Numbered from the stretch's first letter, positions 22,992 to 33,547 are shown. The stretch is 64,000 nt of DNA from Trametes villosa (GCA_002964805.2 PUDQ02000010.1:620001-684000); one strand, 5' to 3'. Program-made: numbers and translations. The notes: generated from the sequence alone by a model not told the origin.

Positions 22992-23371
22992 TGCTAGTGC
23001 CACTTTCTGCACTTTCCACATTTTACCTCCTTTGCAAGCTGAGTCCGTGACATAGTTTCTCCAGCAACTTCAGTCCCTGGTGTTGCTGGTGAAATTGTAA
23101 CGCGTTTTCCAGCAATTGTAGGAGAAACTATATCCTGTCTACAGGGACGCCTCGATGCGATTGTTTCAGACGCTGGCCGTACCGGGCCTTCTTCTGGCTC
23201 ATCAACGCTGGTGGGGCTGCGCCGGCCTTCACCATCCCCGCAAGCAGGCGGATAGACCCGTGTCCACACGGTGCACCCTGGCTCGGGCGGCGGCGAGGGA
23301 CGTCTTGAGGACATCGAGAGTCTGTGGAGAAGACCTGCGCAAGTTATAAATGCATGAGACGAGATACCCAC

Positions 23372-24150
23372 TTACGAACGGTTTCGGGAGGTGTCCTTGT
23401 GCGACCTGTGGTATGAGACGGTATGTGACCCACAGAAACGGACTACAGAAAGGTAAGAGTCGTACGTACAGGGAAATATTTGTTCGGCAGGCTGATAAGG
23501 CTGCGAGCAGAGAGCAGAGCTACTACCAGCACGGTACGGAGGATTGCGGGAGTGTCAATCTGGTAACTAGCAGCGGCTGTATAGCCAATGCCAGCGTCCC
23601 AGAGTTGTGCCGTCAACGGTAGATCGGGTCCGGTCTATGACCAGCCTGATTTCCCGCTGAATAGCGCAATGGATGAGTGGGATGGGGGATTGTGCGTTAC
23701 GACGCAGGGAGAGGATGGTGGTGGTGGAGGAACGGTCATATTCCCAGGCCAGTTCACCGCCTCCCACAATAGCGCTGCGAACTTACACGCCTTAACTTCT
23801 GAGCCTTGGCGACTTCGCCGCAACGATAGTCCGCATACACCCCCTGCCTTTAAGACGCGGCTACAACAGCTAGGTAACTTTGGATCGCCGACCGAACATG
23901 CTCGCTCGAAATCGTCTAAGTCCACTCCCGTCGATGTGCGCGCTCTCAGCAGCCATCACTCTGGCGCCGCCCACCATGGGCACCGACGACTGGTGTGCTT
24001 CCCCACCCACATGTGCGTGGCGGGTTGTGCCGGCCAACGGCCGTTGCATGCCCCCAAGCATACGTGGTTTCCAATGAACGTGGCACAGCCAGTTCAATAC
24101 TCTACGCTACTACACTACCTACATGTTCGACACCGTACCCATACGTTCTC
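23372..24150. other. No gene resolved; possible 5' exons of the minus-strand cargo gene
   Basis: Good intron-like signals occur on the minus strand (for example GTAAGTGGG at about 23,385), and a segment about 23,760-23,925 is open, but no consistent gene model could be built. Confidence 0.3.
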
Positions 24151-24151
24151 C

Positions 24152-24770
24152 TCGAATAACTCGTAACGAACGTCCCCCAACTCGTCGCCGTAACGGACGA
24201 TCGGCACTGCCCGATTCTCATCGACCCACCGATCTCATCGTTTGGGACGCGCAAACCTCGGGCGAGGAAGGAAAGAGGGCTTGATGAGGACAGACGTCAG
24301 TTGCATAAAGCGTGGACGAGCAATACCCGGTACGTTCGACCAGCCGGCCCAGAGACACCTCACAATGATCTCGTCCACAGACAATATGAACCTGCGCGGC
24401 TGTGGGGAACGATCATTGAACCCCGCACCCGTCGATCGGACACCAGATCCCCAGTCGATCTCGTGCAGTATACATCCGCGGCCGTTGGGTATCCCGCCAG
24501 GTAAATGCATCCGCGGCACTAGCTAGCAGCCGGGCTGACCCGAGCTGTCCCTGCCTGTCCCGTGCAGGTCATCGCTCGGTACGTCCGGCAATGTGGAGGA
24601 CTAGGAGAAGGACAACCTGCAAGGTTGCGATGGGGAAGGTGACAGCCTGCGCCAAAACTCTGTCGGCTGGATGCCCAAAGGCTGCGGCCATCGTGGTCAA
24701 CTACCAGGGCTGGCAAGGGGTAAGGAAAGAAAGTGCACGTTTGGAGCAAGGATGGATGTGCGTCCTGTAA
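24152..24770 (+). CDS. Possible two-exon fragment with AT-hook-like basic motif
   Basis: An open frame without ATG reads SSFGTRKPRARKERGLDEDR and later SPVDLVQYTSAAVGYPA up to a good donor CAG|GTAAAT at about 24,500. An acceptor TGCAG at about 24,566 keeps the frame open (KVTACAKTLSAGCPKAAAIV) to TAA near 24,770. KPRAR resembles a DNA minor-groove-binding hook. The start exon is missing, so it may be a fragment or part of the KDZ-type gene that follows on the same strand. Confidence 0.3.
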
Positions 24771-25039
24771 TACTGCGCTCCATCTACATACAGTCCGTGT
24801 ACGAAATGTGAAGGGTGCAAGGATGTGGGATAATAGCAGGGACCGTCGAGAATGAAGCAGACCAGAAAGCGCGGGGCCTGTGTTGTGGCGGCCGATGAAT
24901 GGTGCGACGGGTCGGGCGGTGAGCGGCGCGGGCGACGCTTCGACGTTCGTTCACCTCCCCCTCCCTGCCCGCCTCTTCCCGCCCACTAGCCCCGACACCT
25001 TCTCTCTGTGTCTTCTCCCTCGCGCTGGGGTAGGGTCTC

Positions 25040-26110
25040 ATGCGAGGTCGTGCGAACAAACGCAGGAAAGTCAAAGCCGCAGACGAGTGGTCTGCGGACG
25101 CCCTGTTGGCGAACATCGTCGACGTGGCGCCAGCGGCCGCTACTCCACCCAGAGCCCAGCGTGTTGCCTGGTTTCTTCCTCCGCTGCCCCTTCGCGCACC
25201 TCTCTCCACCCCAAGCACCCCAACTCTGCTGACCCCGCCAAAACCCCCGCCGTCCTTCTCCTTTTCGTCGGCTACGGCGCCTATTCAAGACCCGCCTGCC
25301 CCGACGGTTGTTGACGTTGCCGGCGACACCCCAAGCGCGGAAGCACAGAACACGGTCCAGGAAGCTCCGAACCCGACGGCGGCGACGCAGACCGGGCAGC
25401 GGGGAGGAGGGCAGAAGAAGGGCAAGAAGGAACCGGCGAAGGCTAACAACACCATCGTGAGTGTGTCCCATACTCGTTCGCTGCGCATCTAACACATTAC
25501 AGCGGCCATCCGAATGATGCAACGTGTTCTTAGAGCACGCCGTATCGGCTCTGGATATCATCTTCGAGATGGAAGGGCCCCCGGGTTCGGAACGCTGCGC
25601 GAAGTGCAGCTGTGCGCTGTCGTCTGCGCGGCCAGAGGGCGCCCCGCGCCTGCGATGCAGAGACTGTCTCGCATCCCCGCATTTCTGTCAAGAGTGCCTC
25701 CTGGCGAGCCACCAGACCATGCCCTTCCACAGGATATGGCGGTGGGACGTGGGGTTGCGGTTCTGGGAGACCATATCTCTCGCGGATCTCGGTATGACCC
25801 TCTACGGCGGCCGGCATGGCAAACCCTGCGACCAGCGGACTCGGCGCCCTCGCGAGATGGTCTTCGTCCACGAGCACGGCGTCACCACTATGGGGTTCAT
25901 GTTCTGCGAATGCGGCGTGTCCCCGGGATCGCCCGTCCTGCAAATCCCGGAGCCGTACCAACTACTCGAAGCTGGCTTCTTCCCTGCCTCGTGGAAGGAA
26001 CCTCGCTCGGCGTTCACGATGGGGCTCATGCGCTCCTATCACCTGCTCTCCATTGGCTTACTCCCTGTGCTTTCGACCTCTATACACTGCGGGATTGTAC
26101 ACATTTGAGT
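25040..26110 (+). pseudogene. Truncated KDZ transposase, CxC2 cysteine-cluster part
   Basis: Exon 1 (ATG 25040) encodes MRGRANKRRKVKAADEWSAD and a Pro/Thr-rich linker ending at a donor after 25456. Exon 2 from 25503 encodes the CxC2-like cysteine cluster associated with KDZ transposases: RCAKCSC, LRCRDCLASPHFCQECLLAS, HQTMPFHRIWRWDVGLRFWE, MGFMFCECG and AGFFPASWKEPRSAFTMGLM. This order of Cys/His pairs and the FHRIxRW and FPAT/S-xxPxTAF words are characteristic. Two defects show decay: the exon-2 frame has TGA at 25515-25517 where relatives usually have Trp, and all catalytic exons after RSYHLLSI are missing. Sequence changes to a C-tract and unrelated AT-rich repeat at about 26,190. In intact relatives the enzyme is about 1000 residues. 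Confidence 0.75.
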
Positions 26111-26309
26111 CTGATATATGTTCCGTTTGCATTGGCCGCTCCTCTTACTCACGTTCCATGCCAAATATCCAGATTGTAGCCCCCCCCCCCTAGGTTGACT
26201 TTTAGGTGCCAACCCTAGGCTAGGGTTAGCACTGGTCCTCGAGCGATTTTGCTGCTATACAACTTTGGTGTTGACTAAGCGCCCGGCACCATACACCCAT
26301 GTGAGATAG

Positions 26310-27006
26310 CTATAGTTTGAGAGGGCTCATAGAATCACTTGGAAAATGGATAGGTCAGAATAATCAACCAGGAAGCAGGCTACATCATTGGGAGAAGCTT
26401 TCATCAGTTTATGCACACAAACTCCAGCTCTGTAACAGCACCTCAGACTTGTGACTACTATTTGTTGGTGAATGCCATAGCTGATATGATTAGTCATAAT
26501 TAATGCTCAAATACCAGTATTGCTTTCAAGCAAGTTGGTTGATTGTGTGTTCTGAGATATGAAGATATGGGCAATAGAGACACACCTCCTATGCTAGGGT
26601 ACCTACCCATGAGAGGATAATGCTGGGATATATCTCTAATCAGATACAGAAAAACTAGATCAGCTGCTAATAATGCTGTAAGGGCTATGGTGTAACAAAG
26701 CAATTGCTGCAACTAACATGCATATTAACTCAACCAGTGCAGTCCTCCGTGTACACTGCTTGTCTAGTACATAAGACAGTAAATTTGCTTGATAGTCTCA
26801 AGTGAATATTGGCTTGTGTTGCTACTCCAGAAATCAGGCAGATTCAAATAAAGATGATGTTGTGAGTGGTGCTCTGTGGTCCAATTCAGATAGTGTGATG
26901 TTTACAACAACTATTAATCATGCCAAGAAGTGTTCATATATGATGAAAATACTCTACAACACCTCATCAATCGGACATGCCAGTATTGGCCCTCTCCCCC
27001 CCCCCT
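26310..27006 (+). repeat. Third, diverged copy of the inner arm, same orientation as the left arm
   Basis: Alignable with 17759-18470 and, inverted, with 28356-29030, but more diverged. The last 40 bp (CTCATCAATCGGACATGCCA then GTATTGGCCCTC and a C-tract) are nearly identical in all three. With 17759-18470 it forms direct repeats around the cargo block. The junction at 26,187-26,240 carries CCTAGG/AGGGTTAG words. Confidence 0.7.
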
Positions 27007-27038
27007 AGTGATAGTGGACTCATCCCAACGAGGCACTC

Positions 27039-27902
27039 CAGGGGTCGTTCGCTACGGGGGCCGACCACTCCAACTACCCGAGTAGGGTGGTCCCTTTAGT
27101 GCTCGGGGTCCTGTACCTCGATATCTAGCCGCTGCTGGATCTGCCGAATATAGTAGGAGAGCGGTCATTTAATCTATACTCGCAGCGGCATGGCTGGCCA
27201 CAGTACGCGAATACATCAGAGTCCACGAGGATTCCTCACGTCAGAAACATTATATAGCTCGTGATCTGAGGCCAGTACTGCAAGTCGAGCCATGCCCACC
27301 AAGCCTCTTCGCATTCAACCTCAAGCACACAGCATCTATGTAACCATCGGCAGTCACGACTCAGCCACGGTGATGGCGGACTTCAACGAGGAGGGCAAAC
27401 TTGTTGCCACTTGTCCGCGCTGCGACAGAGTCGTAAAACTCAGTCGCTTTGGGCACCCAAGAAACCTCCAGATCCACCTCCTTTCCAAGGGTTGCGAAAA
27501 ACTATACAAGCGAAAGGTTCGCAAGGAGGCTAAGGTCGCCCTCCGCGAGGCCTTTGGACGCCTGGACCAGGCTACTACATCGGATTCAGTAAGTCTCAAA
27601 GTCATTCACATACGAAGACAGGCCCGGAAATACTGATTGAGGTGCATTCTTAGCAGACAACCTGATAGCTACAAGCCTCACGACAGCATCATAGGGAGGT
27701 CAAAGCGGGTCTTCAGGCTGGAATGGATTACTAGTTCGTTGCCACTAGTCGAGACTGCGAATAATATCACTCGTGCGTGTGCGCACCATACTTGGGGGAT
27801 GTTTTGCTATATATGGCGAATTACATAAGGCAGACCCCGAGAACCAAGGAGGGGACCCTCCACGGGTAGTTGGAGTTTGCGGCACCCGCAATGATTGCCC
27901 CT
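27039..27902. mobile_element. Small non-autonomous TIR element with one zinc-finger exon
   Basis: Flanked by the direct repeat CGAGGCACTC (27029-27038 and 27903-27912). Ends align inverted over about 90 bp: AGGGGTCGTTC...ACTCCAACTACCCG on the left and the complement of CGGGTAGTTGGAGT...GATTGCCCCT on the right. It carries only the first exon of a zinc-finger gene and no catalytic core, so it is an internally deleted derivative. The finger exon resembles the N-terminus of the Plavaka transposase in layout, which suggests, but does not prove, the same superfamily. Confidence 0.75.
27292..27588 (+). CDS. Zinc-finger-like first exon, rest of gene missing
   Basis: ATG at 27292 opens an exon with CPRCDRVVKLSRFGHPRNLQ then IHLLSKGCEKLYKRKV, a C-x2-C...H-x5-C arrangement. 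A Lys/Arg-rich helix follows, ending at the donor TTCA|GTAAGT. The Plavaka transposase at 13749 starts with the same kind of module (CKSCKSLF...RHLGRQKRCEAFY). Reading past the donor stops at 27636. No downstream exon is recognisable before the element ends at 27902, so this is a remnant. Confidence 0.5.
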
Positions 27903-27912
27903 CGAGGCACTC

Positions 27913-28355
27913 ACTTACCTGAGCTATCCAGAGCACAAGGGGGAGCAAGCCTTTGTGTGTGGGACTAGAGATAAAGACAAGCTGTAGCGGCTAGCTGAGG
28001 GTTGAGAGCAGTACATATCTATGGAAGGTGGTGGTCTGAGAGCAAGAGGTGCAGCAAAAGTCTAAATGGCGCAAGTTGAGCTTTTTACGCAAGAAAAGCA
28101 GATTTGAAGTCCGCTGTTAAGATAGAGCATTGATGATGTATGCTCGCTTGCCAGTCAGGAACTCACACTGACTCACAGCATGAACGCGGGTGCGAGTCTT
28201 ATGCTGAAGCATGCTAAGAGAGGCTTCGCAAATGGTTCCAGACTTTAAGGAAGGTTCAACAGATTCTATCATCCATTGCAGTACGCATGTCGCGGAGCTA
28301 GGCCCAGCACAACAAGGTACAGCACACAACTAAGAAAACTAAAGTGATCTAACCC
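27913..28355. other. Interior remnant between the small element and the right arm
   Basis: Moderately GC-balanced, no supported gene. It appears to be the original interior of a short element bounded by 26310-27006 and the right arm. Confidence 0.4.
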
Positions 28356-31300
28356 ACTTGGGGGCAGAGGGCCAATACTGGCATGTCCGATTGATGAGGT
28401 TTTGCAAAGGATTATCAACATCTTTAAGTATGCTGAATACCTAACATGTAGCATTGCACCGTGTGGCTTTGACAAAGGGGCTGGATGTACCTCTTTATAC
28501 CAACTTCAGGATTCACTGACAACATCATGTTGATCTGAACCTGCCCACTCTCTGTATGTAGTAAGGCCAAAAGACAATTGCTAAGAGTACTAGGAGTGCT
28601 GAATATTCTCACACATAGGACAAGCAATGTATACAGGAAACTCCCCTGATTGAGTCAGTGTACATGTCCCTCTGCCATAAATGTCTTATGAAAGAACATC
28701 TTCTACAGCAATGCGAGCAACTGATGCTATTTTTGGCATTTTATTGAAGGAGTATTTCAGCCTTGCTTGCTGATAATTGAACATCCTAGCATAGAAGGGC
28801 TGGCCTTCCCTGACCCTATCTCCAGATGTTTGTACACAAGCATTGCTCTTCAGCTTTTTGGATAATTGTGTGCTCTAGTTACATCAGCTGTGATGTTCAC
28901 CATTGAGTTGTAATTCATTCCACGTTAGAGTTGTAGTTTGTGTAGAGGTACAGATTAAAGATGATTCAATCTCCTTTATGCTGGCTTATACATTTTCCAA
29001 GCCATCCTGCTAGCATGTTCATACCATAAAGATTTGATCAGCAGAAACAGCCTGATAAGACTGGAAAGATATACATCAAATGCAGCCAGTGAAAGCGGCA
29101 GTTATAGTTTTGAGGGATTGACTGGATTTGCTATCTCCACTGTCAGTGGGAGCATAGTGGTTGACTACTTGGATGCACAGGCATTTTTATATCTATTTCA
29201 CCTGCAGCAACACTGAATCAGCATATCAACAAGGGTTTAGTTTATTCACTTGTTATGTTTAGTAGGTGGTCTAACACTACTAATGCTTTCAAGGCCTGTA
29301 GCAATGTTTGGGATATTGAGTGTGCACCATTGGATAGAGCTTACAAAGCTGAATCGGGTGACATATAACACTGTAGGGGTTTGTGCACAAAGGACTAAGA
29401 TGTAAGCCAGAGAAGCTCAATGTGGCTGAACTGTGGCACTAATGGGGAATTGTTGCTCTGATTGTGAGTGCTATAGTGGACATTACATTATACTTTTTAC
29501 ACAGGGTGATCCAACTCATAGATAGCTTCCTGGCAACACTTATTTCATATCATTTGGACTGCTAGTGCCAGAGATACAAAGGAATATGTGTGAGGAGCCA
29601 AATAAGACCAAAGCTGATGGCAGGGAACGCGGATTCTGCGTTCCCTGCCATCAGCTTTGGCTTTGTTTGTTCTCAGCCACGGCTGACATCACTGTCCCTC
29701 CTTTCCTCTTGATATAATACATTCAACAGCATGTAACACCTCAGCATTTGTCTGCCTAGCACACCACAGGAGGTGTTTCATTGACTGGGTCATAGTATCA
29801 TGCTGAAAACCCTGGACCAACTGAATATACTGTACAGTGCTGCCATTTTAAGCACAATTTGAGCATTTATGCAGCCTGTGATCACCCTTACAGTGAATTG
29901 AATATCTTATTAGATTGGGATTGAAAAGCCCAATCCAGTAGTATATAATACTCTGGGATTTTATGCACATTGTACAAAGATATAAGCCCAAGAAGCCAAA
30001 TGTGGCTGAATTGTGGCACTAATGGGAATTTGTTGCTCTGTTTATGAGTGCTATAGTCGAGATTACATGACCATTTGTACACCATTGGATTCTGCTCACT
30101 CATAGCTTTCTAATGACATATGATACATGATATTTGGACTATCCAGTGGCCCAAAATGAACAGCCAAACATGTGGCGTGCCTCCCGCTTTGTACTTGTTT
30201 GTTCTCAGCCACAGCTTACATTATTGCCCCCTCCTCTAGTTCTTTTGGCCACTGCTCCTCCAGTTCTCCCTCAAATGGCATGTGTAATATACTGTTAGGA
30301 AGGTGCTCCTGAGCTCTACAATATGGGGGTACCAATATGTATTAATGACCATTATGCCCTTCATAATACTTCATTGCAAGGACACATACACCACTTACTC
30401 AGCCTGTACAGCAGTGTACTGTCAACACTAGAGTCTCAGTTGACCCTGTTGATGTCTGCAAGATATATAGAGGTGTAGTTGTGGTACAAGCGCCCCTTTG
30501 TCTCTTTAAACCATTAATGTCTTATTTACTCGAGCAAAAAGCAGTAAATCACTGTTTGCACAGTACTCTACTTACTAAATGGCGTGTATCTTTGCTCCAT
30601 AATATGCTAGCAGTCAAGGGCTACCTGATGTGATTGTTTCCGTGGCTCTATACCCTTTATTTACTGCGCCAAAGCGGCTCTACTCCATTTGAAGCAGTGC
30701 TAGCACCCAAGGGCCTACATCTTTCTGCAGGTTCTTGGCCACAGCACATCCAATTTTTGCTCAAACAAGTGCAGTACACCCTTAGGAAGGTATTTTTGAG
30801 GGCTATCTAATGGTGGCTTTAAGCTCTGACCTGAGTCATCACTGCTGCTGATATGTGGGCAAAGAACACTTATAAGCACCCAATGAGAGACAGTGGGCAA
30901 TGCATGGTCCATACCTCCTTCAATTTGTATCTAAAATGCATGTGTTATATATCATTAGAAAGCTCGTTTCAAGCTCTAAATGATTGAGGTACATCCTTTC
31001 AGAATAGCCTTAAGGCTCCATGATTATGCACAATTTGATATCTTATTGTTGAATGAGCAGCCAGAGAGGCATTGACTGCAATACTTTGTTGTAAAGACCT
31101 CAATATATGTGAAGGGACAGTCTTAGATGTTGGTACAGTTACCAATAAAGCTGTTGTAGCAAGATCACACCTCAGTGTATTGTGACTGGAGTTATGGTTG
31201 TGAAGAACGGCTACATCATCTCAGTATGAAATCATGTTATGTCACCATTACTGTACTCCTGATGTGTAATCAATGTGTATACCCCTTATAAAAGCATTAG

Positions 31301-31639
31301 TAGCATACCTTGTGGCTTCAAACAGTGGTGGGGAGAGTGATTGCGCATGTTGTGCCACCTAGGGTTACACAGGCGCCCACCATAGAGCATTAGAGCAAGG
31401 CTAGCAAGCAGTCAGGGTGGCTGTGTGCATGATCTAGTCTCTAACCCTAGAGTTTCTAATGGACTGTGACCCTAACCCCAAGTTTGTATGTGGAAGTTCT
31501 ATAGGGCGCTTGTTTCAAATCTAAGGTTGGATTAGCTGAGTCTCAAAATATTTTTCCCACGGGGTCGACTTTCCGTGACGCGAGTTGGCAGGAAGCTCAC
31601 CCCATAAGAAACGATTTCTTCGTTCCTCATCAATCGTAA
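28356..31639 (-). repeat. Right inverted arm, uninterrupted
   Basis: This 3.28-kb arm is the continuous counterpart of 5839-8373 plus 17759-18470. It proves that the two left pieces belong together. It is AT-rich, CpG-poor and without credible genes. The outer 330 bp match copies at 1-329 and, degenerately, 37301-37563. Confidence 0.88.
29608..29660. repeat. Perfect 23-bp-stem hairpin, right arm
   Basis: Stem 29608-29630, loop GGATTCT 29631-29637, stem 29638-29660. Identical on the plus strand to the left-arm hairpin, although the arms around it are inverted relative to each other. Confidence 0.9.
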
Positions 31640-33542
31640 AGGGGTGTCGCAAACTTTGCCCCGGGTGTATAAGAGCCTTACAAACTCACTCCCCCCTTAT
31701 AGTCACCTCATAAAAGCCTTATATGCCTTGGCTAGGCTATTATGAGTGGATTTTAAGGTGTGGTCGGCTGATAACCGGGGCGTGTAAGTTGTGACAGGTG
31801 GTGGATGGAGGTCTCACAACACCTGAGTGTATGTTCTCACGGTGAATCTAGCCCAAAGACCAAGTTAACATTCAGAACATAAGAGTGCATACAAAATAAG
31901 GCTTACCTATCCCAAAGACCAAGAGGTCAAGATGAGGGCTAGGATCGCTACAGGGGGTCCTTATATACTAAGCAAGAGGAACCAAACATGTACAAATGTA
32001 GGGTGGTCTGTGCGCACAATGCACTCAACCTGCGGGTAGGGGTCATGTGACAGGTCACGTGATCTATCTACTTCTAGCTCTAAGTCCAGCGCGTGATAAG
32101 TACCATAGAATGGTTGTTAGACAAGCAGAAAAAATAGGGGAAAATAGGGAAAAATACAGGGTGTCTAGTCATCTCCACGACAACGCAGCCACCAAAATGC
32201 TCACCCCTGGCAGAGTATGCATAGCCATGCCATCTCATGCATATTTACTGTGTACATTGTCTGCAGATGCCGGGTCTGCAAAAGACGGGTGCCACCTGTG
32301 GTCAAATGCAAACCTCGGCATATAATCATATTACCAGATACAATATGCATAACTAACAGGCACTTGCATATGCATACAATGTTTGTGCACTTTTGCTAAT
32401 GTCACCATTCAAAGTAACAACCGTGATATGGCCTGTTTTCTGTGGGCAGAAGGGGCTGTAAGTACATTGGGAGGCACAATAAGTACTCACTTATATTTTG
32501 GCACACTACGTGTGTCTTGTTTGCCTTGAAAATGTGTTTAAATTGTGATTAAATCAGACAGATTGAGGATGCATCAAGCAACCTAGAGGGGAGGTGTCAA
32601 TAATTAGAGTTTATTGTTCCCATTGCGAGTGAGCGCAGCTCGCGTTGCTCTGCCTTAGGTTACTCTTGTATTCCAGCTGTGTTGTATTTACTGAGCTACA
32701 CGCCACTTGGCTAGCTACATAACAGCCCACGTGCCCACAATATACCTCACGTGTCTGCATCTGGCCAAACACTCTCGTCCACACTCGACTGCTTCCTCTC
32801 CCACACCCTTGAATATTCTGCAGGAGGGACCTACTAGGCTGTGGTGCCCAAAGAGGCCAATAGCTGCCGGCCCCCTAAGGCTATCGGGAGGGCCAGGCAG
32901 CTCGGGAGATAAGGGGAGGAACCTGATCAGTCTGATTAGGCCCTTATCTCCTCAGATCTGCCCTATGTGTTATCTCTAGGGAGATAACAGGCCTCCCCCG
33001 GAGCTTTGTATCACAATACAAAGCCTGATGGTTCATATTGTAAAACAGTTACAGGAGCTATACAGTATGTGACACTATTTGGCTACAACAGCTGTTGCTT
33101 CTTGACTACTGGTGTGGTGTCCTTGTCATCTGACTCCAGAGATGGCACTGAGCCTGTGTGAATACCGGGTAAGTGATGCTTTCCTGTCGACAGTGCCCGG
33201 TACTCACGCTTGCCATTTGATGGCATACAACGGAAACGAAGGCTGTCGGTGTGCTCACAGCAGGGAGATACGTCCAAGTTGGGGGCGTACAGCGGGGAGG
33301 GTCACTAGGGCACTCCTCACAGTGCAACTTGCCTTATACGTGCAGTGTTTCTAGTGTGTGTGACATCTGTCTTTGCGCTAGGCTTCCCCGCTATTTGTGC
33401 TGACAGCCTTGTTGCTTTAGCCACCTGGGGACAAGCTGGCCTGCATACTGCATCCAGGCTGCACTACAGCTTGAGCATGCACTGTCGTTCACCCGAGGCT
33501 ACCCAGACTGCTATGCACAAGATCTTCCTACTCATTTACTTG
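31640..33542. other. Transposon debris, no gene
   Basis: Repetitive-looking DNA outside the element: C-rich and purine-rich blocks and imperfect palindromes around 32,880-33,030 (AGGGGAGG...CCTTATCTCC). A stretch ending GCTACATAACA at about 32,722 resembles a retroelement LTR end, but no matching start or duplication was found. ORFs are short and unsupported. Confidence 0.45.
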
Positions 33543-33547
33543 CTTGT

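Larger units (their letters stand above)
22460..23152. mobile_element. Foldback MITE with tRNA-like Pol III boxes in both arms
   Basis: Flanked by the 8-bp direct repeat CGATGCGA (22452-22459 and 23153-23160). The left half (about 22471-22800) is alignable with the reverse complement of the right half (about 22805-23142). Matched features include GACAGGATATAGTTTC near each end and GGATTGAACCCGGGACCT in each arm. An 8-bp duplication is typical of hAT-type elements; class assignment is inference. It encodes no transposase. It sits in the N-terminal coding exon of the surrounding minus-strand gene. Confidence 0.8.
19990..23371 (-). pseudogene. Large cargo gene of an unnamed basidiomycete family, coding exon split by a MITE
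   Basis: The conserved body reads AKVLHPFQGIVGSQEGFTTF, then MSPNQDYIPEYPVERQVIKT and SRWPQLLVDGMWHIACIPRC (about 22,130-21,900). A hydrophobic helical region and basic KR-rich linkers follow. The C-terminal block is VFFYPPPFLLDTVSTQAPAP, LYNLVHIRSFCRLRLFDSTR, RPLSIAEWRVALFGDYAQKM and RGLLLWESHEINFRCELVAL, to the stop at 19990. This two-block layout recurs in Agaricomycete genomes as hypothetical proteins; I know no function. The intron at 22139-22187 joins perfectly in frame; the one near 21010-21055 is not resolved. The N-terminal exon is interrupted at 22460-23152 by an insertion; without it and one copy of the 8-bp duplication the frame is continuous. A 5' exon upstream of about 23,345 is likely but not defined. 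Confidence 0.6.
5839..31639. mobile_element. ~25.8-kb long-arm TIR transposon (KDZ relic plus cargo), with a nested Plavaka element
   Basis: Position 5839 rightward and 31639 leftward begin with the same terminus, TTACGATTGATGAGGAACGA, and stay alignable as inverted copies for about 3.3 kb: 5839-8373 plus 17759-18470 on the left, 28356-31639 on the right. Removing the nested Plavaka insertion leaves about 16.4 kb. The interior is GC-rich and gene-bearing; the arms are AT-rich and non-coding. The only transposase remnant of matching type inside is a decayed CxC2/KDZ reading frame, so assignment to the KDZ superfamily is an inference. The flanks (GGGGCAGG left, AGGGGTGT right) do not give a clear target duplication, so later rearrangement at one end is possible. 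Confidence 0.75.

Noticed and set aside
22600..23000. Two tRNA genes
   Set aside because: A and B boxes are good, but the acceptor and anticodon stems do not pair, and both copies lie symmetrically in the arms of a MITE.
25524..25530. Independent gene starting at the open frame near 25524
   Set aside because: It has no ATG at the frame start and joins naturally to the exon at 25040 as the cysteine-cluster part of the KDZ remnant.
18471..26190. Search for a TET/JBP dioxygenase or HMG gene, the known companions of KDZ elements
   Set aside because: No HxD...H dioxygenase signature and no HMG-box pattern could be read in any cargo frame.
5839..31639. Starship-like element with tyrosine recombinase, or Polinton/Maverick
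   Set aside because: No tyrosine recombinase (R...HxxR...Y), DNA polymerase B, integrase or capsid-type gene is present, and the long inverted arms do not fit Starships.
31660..32725. A second LTR ending GCTACATAACA
   Set aside because: No mirrored start and no 5-bp duplication could be found, so it stays unassigned repeat debris.
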